DNA of 64,000 nt. Source: Pseudarthrobacter sp. SSS035 (GTDB lineage: Bacteria > Actinomycetota > Actinomycetes > Actinomycetales > Micrococcaceae). The number at the start of each line of letters is the position of its first letter. Positions within the stretch are counted from its first letter, which is position 1. Position numbers and translations under genes: made by a program. Where the stretch lies: assembly GCF_023273875.1 (NCBI RefSeq), contig NZ_CP096882.1:992001-1056000 (forward strand). Reading direction: 5' to 3'. Of this stretch, positions 16,773 to 24,840 are shown in pieces. Below the pieces are notes generated by a model. That model saw only the letters and a list, made by a program, of their open reading frames with translations, did not search any database and was not told where the DNA came from.

Positions 16773-17793
16773 GACTCATAGAAAACCTCCGCGTAGCGGC
16801 GGCGTGGCTCAAGGTGGTGGCAGCGGGTGCGGATTATGCCCGTTTATGGAGCTCACGATGGCCCGGCAGCAGACTGTGACAAAGAAGAAAGCCCTCGCCT
16901 ACAAGAGCGCTGATCGGGCAGGACGCCGGCCTATGGCCATGATCTGCTGGCCCCGATGCTGCCGGTCCTGGCGCCATTGCTGCGCCGGGACAAGGAGCTT
17001 GAGCACCAACGCGCAAGCGGATCTGCTGATGCGCATGAGCGCGGCGACCATCGACCGCAAACTTGCCGGCGAACGTGCAAAACTCTTCCCGCGGGACAAG
17101 GTGAAACACGAAGCCAGACACACTCCTGAAATCCCAGATCCCGGTCCGGACCTGGGCCCAGTGGGACGATGCCGTCCCGGGATTCGTGGAGATCGAACTG
17201 GTCGGTCACGAGGGCGGCAACAGCTTCAGGGAATTCTGCTTCACCCGGACAGTGACCGACGTTTTCCACGGTGAACAGGTCCGTGCGGAACAGGGCTGCC
17301 AAATGGGTCTTCTAGGCCCTCGAACAGGTCACCGCGGCGTTCCCCTTCCCGATCATCGGGACCGATTCGGACGACGGCTCGGAGTTTATCAATGACCACC
17401 TGCTCGCCTACTGCCACGCCTACCAGATCGCGTTCACCCGGTCCCGGCCCGGGAACAAGAACGACGGCGCCCCGCTGGACAGGGTCTACACGAACTGTCT
17501 GCTGCCTCAGCAGAAAATCATCGAGAAGCAACGGCACGCCGCGAAAGTGATAAAGAAACACGACGCACCTGCCACTCCCCGCCAGCGGGCCATCCGCCAC
17601 GAAACCATGGGTAAACGCCCGATCATCCGGATGAACGCCGCCTTCAGACAGATCAAACCCGACCCACTCACACGCCAAATCCTGGCACTCACAGCTAACC
17701 TCGAAACGATCTCCCGGGTAAAACAACCCGCCGCCGCCAAGCCCGTCAACAGGGCCTGGAACAGCTGAAAACCCGGAGGGTTTTCAATGAGGC
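16773..17793 (+). mobile_element. Remnant of an IS481/ISNCY-type insertion sequence
   Basis: Imperfect terminal inverted repeats are still visible: GACTCATAGAAAACCTCCG at 16773-16791 and, inverted, CGGAGGGTTTTCAATGAGGC at 17774-17793. The enclosed 1.02 kb holds a decayed transposase gene. The left end stops 37 bp from the galactanase operators, so the element has landed immediately upstream of that promoter. Confidence 0.7.
16858..17768 (+). pseudogene. Degenerate integrase-type transposase (IS481/ISNCY)
   Basis: Recognisable pieces occur in order but in different frames: MARQQTVTKKKALAYKSADRAG (frame from 16858), LLAPMLPVLAPLLRRDKEL, LLMRMSAATIDRKLAGERAKL, QWDDAVPGFVEIELVGHEGGNSF, PFPIIGTDSDDGSEFINDHLLAYC with the catalytic-type D and E surroundings, and the C-terminal HDAPATPRQRAI...PVNRAWN ending at 17768. 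Several frameshifts and at least two internal deletions are needed: one after AGRR, and one where the stretch around the third catalytic residue should be, at NDGAPLDRVYTNCLLPQQ. It cannot make an active enzyme. Confidence 0.8.
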
Positions 17794-18172
17794 AACAGGG
17801 ACCTGACTCTACGATCTCGGCGGCGCCGAGCTTAGCGCCTGCGTCATCGATGCGGGAGCGCGGGGCCTAGCACAATGGGCAGGCCAGGAGGATCCTCCAC
17901 CAGAGGGAACTCCGGTCAACCACGGCATTTTTCCCGCTTAATAGCCGCACATGCCATTCGGGTTCGCTGCCATCAATGCAAATTACGAGGACTGGCTCAG
18001 AGCCAACCTTCTAAGTGTGGCCATTCACGGTGAATTCCGTAGAAGTCATGGGGGTCTACTGTTCTTGCCCCCAGGGCCTGAGTGTTTGAGTTCGCAGTGT
18101 CGGCTGCCCCGCCACCCGCCGCCGCACTCCAACGCATTCACAACGCATTCACAACGTCGGCGGGTGTTACAG
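17794..18172. other. Intergenic stretch without recognised gene
   Basis: 379 bp between the IS remnant and the propeller gene stop. I see no credible ORF with a ribosome binding site and no RNA gene. A short tandem ACAACGCATTC-type duplication (CATTCACAACG repeated at about 18135-18155) precedes the stop region. Confidence 0.5.
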
Positions 18173-20188
18173 CTAGCGCCTCATGGTCTGCATGGCTCCT
18201 TTGTCATCTATCCGGACGAGGTTGGTGCCCTGGGTCGTGTACAGCAGGCCGTCTTCGTCGACTGCAATGTGCGGGCCGCTGTACCAGCCGCCGTTGATGC
18301 CGGCAACGACCACCGAGACGGCGAAAGTGATGGGGTCGATGCGGAAGACCGTGGTGTCCGAGACGCCGTAGATGATGCCCCGGCTGACGGTCAAGGCCCC
18401 GAAGTCCGTGCATACGCTGCTCAGATCGCCTGTGTGGACAAGCTGGCGGGTATCCAGGTCAATGACGAACAGCCCTGCGGCCCTGCGGGACATGCCGTAG
18501 AGGTAGCGGCCGTGAATGGCGAGGGCCGCCACTCCGGCTGTTTGCCCCGGATCGATGCGCCACAGTTCCTGGTTGGCGATCGGATCCCAGGCGACGATGG
18601 TGCTGCGGGGGCCGCTGGCGTAGATGTTGTCGCCGCCAAGGTAGGCAACGCCGTCCTTCGTGGCCACAGCACGCACCATCTGGAGATTGTCGATGGGGTT
18701 GACCTTGGTGGTGACCTGGCTGGTGACCGGGTTGTAGGCGGCGAAGCAGCCGCCGCCGCCGGTGTCGTTCTGCGCGCCTGCGATGACGAGACCGTTGACA
18801 GCATCCCAGCAGACGTCGAGTGGCCGGTTCTGCCCGGCGGGCAGCGCGGCGACCTGGTAGGGGAGCTGGCCGGTCTTGGGGTCGTAGGAGTAGATTCCCC
18901 TGGAGTTGTACTGGCCGGTGTAGAGGATGCCGCCCACCACGATGGCGTCCTTGGCCTCGCCGGTGGCCCGGAGGTAGGACACCTGTCCCGAGGCCAGTTG
19001 GTGGCGGGCGATGGTTCCGGTGCCACCCACGTAGACATCGCCGGCGCCTGCAGCGAGTCCCATGCACAGCTGTGGTCCGCCCGGCGCTCCGGCCTGGGTG
19101 AGGTCGTACTTCACGGCGGTCTTCGTCGGGGGATCAATCTCGATGACGTCGTAGGAGGACACCGTGATCGCCTTGTTGCCGTAGACGTCCAGGCCCCACA
19201 TGGCGCCCACGTCCTCGGTGAGGATCTGCGTGATCTTCTTAGTCGTCATGTTGTAGGCCCAGACGCCGGGTTCCTTGACGAAGAACACCTGGTTCCCGAG
19301 CTGCCGGAACATGACGCCGGTCTTCGCGATGATCGTATATTTGGTGTGATCGGCCAGGTTGATCAGAACGGACTTCCCGGGACCCTTGACGCCGACTCCA
19401 AGTTGTCCGTCCAGCACGCTGAGGGAGGTCACGGACACGCCCGTCGCCACCTCTGCCGGCAGGATGTTGGTGGACGTCTTCGTGGTCCGGTCAAAGGCAA
19501 ATAGCCGGGCAGGGCTGGAGCCGTTTCCGCCGCCGAGCGTGCTGCCCGTGCCGAAGTACACGGTGCTGGCGGTGGCGGCGATGGCCTGCGCGATGGTGGC
19601 TCCGGGGTCCGGCACGCCCCAGCTGGTGGTGGCATTCGTGGCGGGATCGTATTCCCACAGTGACGGGGCATTGGTGGTCTGCCCGCCGCCGGCAGCGTAG
19701 ACCTTGCCGTCGGGGGCCACGGCCAGGGCGCGGATGTCGCGGTCGCCGGTTTCGCCGACTCCTACCGCAGGCTGGCCGGGGGTGCTCAGGTCCCAGCGGT
19801 AGATGTTCGGCTTACCGTCGATCCCGTCCCGGAGGACGCCTGCGTACAAGTATTGGCCGGTGGCGTCGGCCGCCAGGGCCTGGATGCTGTAGCCCGAGCC
19901 GAGGTCGGTGCGGGAGGTGACGGTTTGCGTGGGGAGGTGGAAGCCGATGATGCGGACCGGGTTCAGGTTGCGTGAGCCGATGTAGACGGTGTCACCGACC
20001 AGCAACGAGCTCATCAGCGAAAACTGGACCACCGCGGGTCCGAGATCGGTGATGATGGGCTCGCCTGCGCCCTGTTGTTTGGGGGCCGCCTCGGCGACGC
20101 CCTGTGACATGGCTGCCAGTGCGGCGGCGAGGCCCCCGACGCCCCCGGCCTGCAGCAGCTGACGACGGTTGATTGCGAAGTTGGACAT
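18173..20188 (-). CDS. Tat-exported beta-propeller protein of unknown function
   Basis: 671 residues from ATG 20188, preceded by GAGGAG. The N-terminus is a Tat signal (INRRQLLQAGGVGGLAAALAAMS, ending AEAAP). The mature protein consists of repeated short beta blades with motifs such as DGKVYAAGGG, GDTVYIGSRN, STVYFGTGS, GDVYVGGTG, GGILYTGQYN and DGVAYLGGDN, in the manner of PQQ-like or seven-bladed propellers, probably two propellers in tandem. No catalytic signature is obvious. Its closeness to an arabinogalactan locus recalls propeller enzymes that act on rhamnose-glucuronate caps (PL42, GH145), but I see nothing that proves such a link. No LacI-type palindrome precedes it. Confidence 0.75.
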   Translation of the reverse strand: MSNFAINRRQLLQAGGVGGLAAALAAMSQGVAEAAPKQQGAGEPIITDLGPAVVQFSLMSSLLVGDTVYIGSRNLNPVRIIGFHLPTQTVTSRTDLGSGYSIQALAADATGQYLYAGVLRDGIDGKPNIYRWDLSTPGQPAVGVGETGDRDIRALAVAPDGKVYAAGGGQTTNAPSLWEYDPATNATTSWGVPDPGATIAQAIAATASTVYFGTGSTLGGGNGSSPARLFAFDRTTKTSTNILPAEVATGVSVTSLSVLDGQLGVGVKGPGKSVLINLADHTKYTIIAKTGVMFRQLGNQVFFVKEPGVWAYNMTTKKITQILTEDVGAMWGLDVYGNKAITVSSYDVIEIDPPTKTAVKYDLTQAGAPGGPQLCMGLAAGAGDVYVGGTGTIARHQLASGQVSYLRATGEAKDAIVVGGILYTGQYNSRGIYSYDPKTGQLPYQVAALPAGQNRPLDVCWDAVNGLVIAGAQNDTGGGGCFAAYNPVTSQVTTKVNPIDNLQMVRAVATKDGVAYLGGDNIYASGPRSTIVAWDPIANQELWRIDPGQTAGVAALAIHGRYLYGMSRRAAGLFVIDLDTRQLVHTGDLSSVCTDFGALTVSRGIIYGVSDTTVFRIDPITFAVSVVVAGINGGWYSGPHIAVDEDGLLYTTQGTNLVRIDDKGAMQTMRR

Positions 20189-20887
20189 GGAAAATCTCCT
20201 CATTGAGTACCCCGGCAGGGGTTGATCCAGGTTTGGGCAGGTGTTGTTCCGGACGTATGCGTGCATGCCAGGCGCCATCTCGCGAACCGTTGTCGGGACC
20301 GAGATGGTGCTGACCGGCTCCTTGCGCAGGGGCCGGAACGCCGCGGTACCGTCGTGCGGAGCAGAGGTTGGATCGGGGTGAGAACCGGACGGGACCGTGA
20401 CGGTTCAGTTGCTTTGGACGTCTTGAATCAGAACAATATCCCCGACGAAGTACTCAGTGAACAGACTGCACAAAACTGAACATCACAGCGGCAATCCGAG
20501 GATGAACGGACCTTGAACGCCGCAATCTCGTACGAAGGGTCAGACACCGGGCCTGACCGTGCGGCGCAATCCGGCCTTCCGCGATGGAAACTGCTTCCTT
20601 CAGACTGTCCAACGGAAGCCAGTCGCATCGTCCTATGGGCTGAGACGGCCTGCTCTCCCTGAATGCTGCGAACGCTGGGGCCTGCAGATTGGCACGATTC
20701 AGGCTGCGGCAGTGCATATAGTGGCTCGGCGTCAGGGCCATTCGGCGGGCGAAAAGCGCGGGACACTGACGGGTCCCAGGCAATCACGGGCCGGACCTGA
20801 GAAGGGGAACTCTGTCGAATCTGAATCTGGTGAGTTGATGGTGCGCCGGAGTTGAAATCGGTCCCGCAGGCCGGATCCGCGGGAACG
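20189..20887. other. Gene-free stretch at left border of the island
   Basis: About 700 bp between the propeller gene and the tRNA-Thr-derived direct repeat. Several short ORFs exist on both strands but none has a recognisable product or convincing start. The last 30 bp (about 20857-20887) weakly resemble the sequence left of the matching repeat at 30322-30351, suggesting the duplication was once longer. Confidence 0.45.
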
Positions 20888-20951
20888 AAACCGCAGGTCA
20901 AAGCCACAATTGGAGCCTCCTGTCGGATTCGAACCGACGACCCCCGCTTTA
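20888..20951 (-). repeat. Left island boundary: 64-bp direct repeat with tRNA-Thr 3' half
   Basis: Matches 30352-30415 at 62 of 64 positions (differences at T/C and T/G). Positions 20914-20951 are the 3' half of tRNA-Thr, from the anticodon loop through the variable region, T arm (GTCGG...CCGAC) and acceptor AGGAGGC; the 5' half is missing. This is the expected footprint of an integrative element that entered at the 3' end of the tRNA gene at 30378-30451. Confidence 0.85.
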
Positions 20952-21051
20952 GGTCCAGACGCTTGCCGGCGGGCAGCGAAGGTCCCGCATTGCCCGGATT
21001 CTAGGGCTTTCTGCGGTCAACGACGGTTGATGAGTAGTTATCCCTTGTCGT

Positions 21052-21078
21052 TGATTGGGGTGAGTAAAAGGTGAGTCG
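21052..21078. repeat. 27-bp direct repeat, left copy
   Basis: TGATTGGGGTGAGTAAAAGG followed by TGAGTCG; matches 30072-30098 at 26 of 27 positions. The two copies lie just inside the 64-bp boundary repeats, so they are probably further remnants of integrative-element ends. Confidence 0.7.
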
Positions 21079-21372
21079 GTTGCAATGGCCGGCTCGCCGT
21101 GACCGTGCAATCGACACAGGGTCCAGCTAGCTTCCTTTGCTGTCGCACGTGGGACCTCAGTAGTCCACTTAGTCCTTCATTGCCAGGCGTGCGCGAGTGC
21201 ATGATTACCCCAACGTCACGGCCAAGGCAAGGCCTGCAGAACGAGGCATTCGTTGGCTTGGCGCCTCCGTGGAGCGCCCGCTCGTGTGGTAGCGCGCATG
21301 CTCACAACTCTGTGATCACGGGTAGAGAAAAATTTTCATGTCATTCAATTCTTATCGAATCCATTCTTACTC

Positions 21373-21401
21373 GTTCTAGTGAGTAGGCGGTTCACTAGAA
21401 C
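21373..21401. repeat. 29-bp palindrome downstream of fic
   Basis: GTTCTAGTGA, 9-base spacer, TCACTAGAAC: perfect 10-bp arms. A half-site GTTCTAGTG recurs at 21444-21452. It is related in arm sequence and identical in spacer length to the palindrome at 22712-22740 on the other side of the fic gene. Confidence 0.75.
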
Positions 21402-21477
21402 CATAACCAGTTGATTCAAGTCCACTTGAATACTTTCTCGTGTGTTCTAGTGGAAGCGCTTACAGCTAGAGCGCAAC

Positions 21478-22659
21478 TCACCGACGAGTCAGGATGCCGA
21501 AGATATCCGACGCGATGTACGTGTTCTGCGAAGCCTCAAAAGGGTAGTCTTCCAGGATCCCGAGTTGCTGCAACTTCACCACAGCGTTGCTGATCGTCTG
21601 GTAGTTCTTTCCAAACTTCTTCGCAAGCCTGGCTTTCGTGACGATTGGGCTCGCCAAGAGGGAGCCGGCCACATCGAGGATCACACCGGTGGCGCCAGCT
21701 TCTCGAAGCGTATCCATGTGTTTCTGGCTGACGTCCAGGAGATCGTCAACGAGCGTGGCAGTCTCTTGGGCTGACGCGGCAATGCCCTCTGCAAAGAACT
21801 CCACCCATCCGGACCAGTCGCCTGTCTCACTTAGCCGGGCAAGCTGGTCCTGATAAACATCTCGTCTGGCCTCAAACCAAGGCGAGACACTGAGCAAAGG
21901 TTCGGTTACAACGCCGTCTCGCATAAGACCAAGAACAATTAGAAGCCGCCCTAGACGTCCGTTCCCGTCATTGAAAGGGTGGATAGTCTCAAACTGGTAA
22001 TGCGCAAGGGCAGCAGCAATCACAGGATCTCGCCCACCTTCAGGGGCCTCGTTTATCCAGTCCAACAGGTCTCGTATAGCCGCATCCAGCTCTATACCTG
22101 GGGGTTGCGGGATGAAACGAGCGTCCGTGATATCAGCGCCGCGGCTTCCAATAACGACCTGGACAGACCTAACAGCGCCGGCGTCCGCGTTGTCTGCTGC
22201 AGTCCCCCTCACAAGAGTTCGATGCAGGTCAGTGAGCAAACCAGGGGTAATCCGCCGACCGGCCTGAACCCAATCAAAGGCCCGATCCGCGACCTCGACA
22301 TAGTTCATTATTTCGTCTAGCTCCGCACTTCGCGGTTTATCAGACGTATCATCAACGGCAAGCACTCGGTCAAGAGGAGCATAAGTACCCTCCAAAGCTG
22401 ACGTGCTTTGGGCCTCACGCCTGATCATCGGCATGCGGATGAGTGCAGGATTTGGTACTTGGCGGCTGGCCTTGTCTAGTGCACCGAGAGCTCTGTTAGC
22501 CCGACTCACAGCATGCCAGGCAGCGTTAGTGAGCTCTGGCTCCTTCCCTAAAGGGTGGGGAACGTACGAGAAATGGTCGTACTCACGTTTCAGCCCGTCC
22601 ATGCCTCGAATCGGCACCAAACTTCCAATCGGGCTCTCACGAAACTTCTCGACGTCCAT
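21478..22659 (-). CDS. Fic-family AMP-transferase-type protein with C-terminal winged helix
   Basis: 393 residues. The Fic core carries HPFNDGNGRLGR (about residues 228-239), the full catalytic/ATP motif, so AMP (or other nucleotide) transfer to a protein hydroxyl is expected. An N-terminal TSALEGT near residues 88-94 matches the inhibitory (S/T)xxxE motif, placing it in the self-inhibited class. A C-terminal winged-helix segment (VTKARLAKKFGKNYQTISNAVVKLQQLGIL) is typical of stand-alone Fic proteins. AAGGCAGG precedes the ATG. No antitoxin gene is adjacent. It sits in the AT-richer left part of the island and is flanked on both sides by related palindromes, which could be its own operator sites. 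The target protein is unknown. Confidence 0.9.
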   Translation of the reverse strand: MDVEKFRESPIGSLVPIRGMDGLKREYDHFSYVPHPLGKEPELTNAAWHAVSRANRALGALDKASRQVPNPALIRMPMIRREAQSTSALEGTYAPLDRVLAVDDTSDKPRSAELDEIMNYVEVADRAFDWVQAGRRITPGLLTDLHRTLVRGTAADNADAGAVRSVQVVIGSRGADITDARFIPQPPGIELDAAIRDLLDWINEAPEGGRDPVIAAALAHYQFETIHPFNDGNGRLGRLLIVLGLMRDGVVTEPLLSVSPWFEARRDVYQDQLARLSETGDWSGWVEFFAEGIAASAQETATLVDDLLDVSQKHMDTLREAGATGVILDVAGSLLASPIVTKARLAKKFGKNYQTISNAVVKLQQLGILEDYPFEASQNTYIASDIFGILTRR

Positions 22660-23100
22660 TACCTGCCTTCAATCTGAAGCGAATCTCGCTGACTTGAAGA
22701 CTACAACACTCATTCTAGTCAAACGGCTGCTGACTAGAATCGGCGCCTCTTTTGGGTGCCCACGTGGCACGGTCTCGAAGAACTGGAACCACGCGGCCGA
22801 GTCCGAACGGAACGCTTGGGGAAAGAGCTACGGAACAACGCCAAAAATCGTGACGCGTCACCAGCACGCCGTGCGTCCCGTCTGTGTATGCATCGACGTG
22901 AGCGGCTCCAACCGCAGCCTTGGGGCGCAGGGCTCCCGGATGGAGCACGATGCCTCATACGTGGTCCCCGGTTCCCGAAGCATAGGCTTCCACCACGACG
23001 GTGTCTCCCGCCCGAATTTGCCCTCAAGGAGGAGGGCAAGGACGCCTAATAAGTACAAAACGGAGGCCAGGACGACTACTCTGGTTGGGCCCCCGTTAGC
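22660..23100. other. Gene-free stretch between fic and the IS3-family element
   Basis: 440 bp holding the fic upstream palindrome (22712-22740). The remaining sequence is GC-rich again. Short ORFs occur on both strands without recognisable products; it may be the relic of a gene truncated by the IS3-family insertion. Confidence 0.4.
22712..22740. promoter_or_regulatory. 29-bp palindrome upstream of fic
   Basis: ATTCTAGTCA, 9-base spacer, TGACTAGAAT: perfect 10-bp arms, 53 bp before the fic start codon. Position and symmetry suit an operator in the fic promoter. Confidence 0.65.
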
Positions 23101-23110
23101 AGTCCAGCGT

Positions 23111-23989
23111 TTATGCGATAGCTAATTGGTTTTCTTGCGTCCAGTTTTCCCAGTAGCGTTTCGGCGTCATGCCGTCCAGGGATCCGTGGGGCCGTTCATG
23201 ATTGTAGATAGCTTTCCATTCCTCTGCCAAATACTTCGCTTCGGCCATGGTGTCCATGATTTCTCCGGAGAGTTGTTCCCTTCTGAATTGGGCGTTGAAG
23301 GATTCGATGAAGCCGTTCTGCCAGGGTGATCCCGGGTCTATGAATGCGGTGTCGACGCCGGCGGTGTTGCACCACTCGAGCAGTGCCGCGGCGGTGAATT
23401 CCGGTCCGTTGTCACACCTGACGTAGGCCGGGGCGGTGCCGGTTTCGGCGATGATGTTCTCCAGCACCGCGACGACGTCGGTGGCTTTGAACGACCGGCG
23501 CGGGATGATCGCCAGCGCGGTGCGGGTGTATTCGTCGATGACGTTGAAGAACCGGATGTGCCGGCCGCAGGAGGTCACGTCGGACTGGAAGTCGAAGCTG
23601 ACCACGTGCATCGGGTACTCGGCTGTGAGCCGCTTCTGCTCCCCGGCGCCGGGCCCGGCGCGGCGCTTCTTCCGCGCCCTGGGTTTACAGGCCAGGCCTT
23701 CGTCGCGCCAGAGCCGGCGGATCCGCTTCCTGTTCAGCGCCACGCCGTCCCACTCTGGCTGGGCCAGCAGGTGCCAGCGGGCCTTCCGCCAGCCCCAGGA
23801 GGGGTGCTTCCCGGCGACGGCGCGCAGGGCAGCCCGGAGCTGGGCTTCCTCGAAGCCCATCTCGGGTTTCTTCTTGCGGAAAGCGGACCGGTTCTGGCCC
23901 AGAACCGCGCAGGCGAAGCGTTCGGACGCCCCGAACTTCTCCACCGCCATGCGCACGGCACGGCGGCGGGGTTCGGGGCTCAGAATTTT
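23111..23989 (-). CDS. IS3-family transposase OrfB (DDE domain)
   Basis: rve-type integrase core, 281 residues from the first ATG at 23956, but normally made as an OrfAB fusion by -1 frameshifting just upstream, which adds ILSPEPRRRAVR. The HTH_21-like region (SWGWRKARWHLLAQPEWDGVALNRKRIRRLWRDEGL) precedes the catalytic core: first Asp in HVVSFDFQSDVTS, second in AYVRCDNGPEF, and Glu in SPWQNGFIESFNAQFRREQL, with the usual IS3 spacing. The end NHERPHGSLDGMTPKRYWENW is typical. The gene stop lies inside the left terminal repeat region. It appears complete and possibly active. Confidence 0.9.
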   Translation of the reverse strand, partial: KILSPEPRRRAVRMAVEKFGASERFACAVLGQNRSAFRKKKPEMGFEEAQLRAALRAVAGKHPSWGWRKARWHLLAQPEWDGVALNRKRIRRLWRDEGLACKPRARKKRRAGPGAGEQKRLTAEYPMHVVSFDFQSDVTSCGRHIRFFNVIDEYTRTALAIIPRRSFKATDVVAVLENIIAETGTAPAYVRCDNGPEFTAAALLEWCNTAGVDTAFIDPGSPWQNGFIESFNAQFRREQLSGEIMDTMAEAKYLAEEWKAIYNHERPHGSLDGMTPKRYWENWTQENQLAIA

Positions 23990-24258
23990 CCCTTGGCCAC
24001 CTCGTTGAGGATGTCGATAGCCAGTTCCTTCTCCGCCAGCAGCCGCTTAAGCCGGGCGTTCTCCTTCTCCAGCTCCCTGGTCCGCTTGGACGCCTCGGCG
24101 TTCTTCTCGGAGCCGTACTGGTTCAACCACCGGTACCAGGTCGCCTCAGTGACCTGGAGCTCCTTGATGACCTCGACCATCGGTCGTCCGTCGTTGAGCA
24201 TTTTCTGGCCCTGCCGGACTTTGGCGATGACCTGCTCGGGGGTGTGTCTGCGTGCCAT
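23980..24258 (-). CDS. IS3-family transposase OrfA (helix-turn-helix)
   Basis: 92 residues: RRHTPEQVIAKVRQGQKML...EVTEATWYRWLNQYG is the HTH that reads the terminal repeats, and the leucine-rich tail ELEKENARLKRLLAEKELAIDIL is the multimerisation helix. ATG 24258 follows AGGAGG at about 15 bases. Near its end (23986-23992, minus strand) is GGGAAAA positioned as G GGA AAA, a canonical -1 slippery heptamer six bases before the OrfA stop codon begins, which brings ribosomes into the OrfB frame. Confidence 0.9.
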   Translation of the reverse strand: MARRHTPEQVIAKVRQGQKMLNDGRPMVEVIKELQVTEATWYRWLNQYGSEKNAEASKRTRELEKENARLKRLLAEKELAIDILNEVAKGKF

Positions 24259-24318
24259 GATTCGTGAATTTCCTCCTGTGTCCATTCTCGGACACGAAAC
24301 TCACACAAACACTGGACT

Positions 24319-24840
24319 TCTACCTGGGGACCCAACCAACTCCCATGAAGTCGTTCTCGAACTGGAATACAACAACGATCAAACTTGTGGCCAGGGAGAG
24401 TACGTTGAGTACAACTGCCGACTCCCCCCACCCTGTGAGACTTCACCTCCACTTTCGCGGGGGAATTTTGACGCGCGGCAGTCTTTCCGCGAGAGCCAAA
24501 ACAACCAATAGCGCCGGAATGACCTCGGTACAGCCGGTGCCTACTCTTCGGGCATGCAACCCGGCGCAACGTGACACGGGAACGGGATCCCATTTCTGGC
24601 CCTGGTTATGCCCGTGCTACGGCCGTCTGGGCGCAGTACGAGAATCTACCTCGGGCCTATTCGGCGAACCGCTGAGGCCGAGGGCGCATAGAACGGGTGC
24701 AGCTTGTTCTTGGACTGCGGCCAAGGGCTCCCCTGCCTGCTGTTCCATGCGCACGTCGACTGCTGGCCCGATTCAGGCAGAATTCTCAATCTACGGGAAT
24801 CCCTTTGGTATTAGAGAGAGGCCCCCGTCACACTCGAAGC
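24319..24840. other. Gene-free stretch between IS3 element and amidohydrolase
   Basis: 520 bp with no credible ORF. Composition is mixed. The segment must hold the promoter of the cyclic-amide cassette; TTGGTA at about 24803 and the AT-rich ATTAGAGAG after it are possible but weak elements. Confidence 0.4.

Larger units (their letters stand above)
20952..21477. other. AT-richer gene-free segment inside the island's left end
   Basis: About 525 bp with no credible gene. It contains one copy of a 27-bp repeat (21052-21078, partner at 30072-30098), the palindrome at 21373-21401, and TGGAAGCGCTTACA at 21451-21464, which resembles a LacI/cre-type operator. From about 21310 the base composition is visibly AT-richer than the surroundings, consistent with foreign origin. 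Confidence 0.5.
23101..24318 (-). mobile_element. IS3-family insertion sequence
   Basis: 1.2-kb element with two overlapping-frame ORFs. Terminal inverted repeats: AGTCCAGCGTTTATGCGA at 23101-23118 and its inverse at 24301-24318 with 3 mismatches. I see no flanking target duplication, so one end may have recombined. Both ORFs look intact. Confidence 0.85.

Noticed and set aside
20428..20907. 159-residue minus-strand ORF upstream of the propeller gene
   Set aside because: No recognisable domain or ribosome binding site, and low-quality composition; probably noncoding.
21451..21464. TGGAAGCGCTTACA as an active LacI/cre operator
   Set aside because: It matches the general pattern, but lies downstream of fic with no gene start nearby; kept only as a remark.
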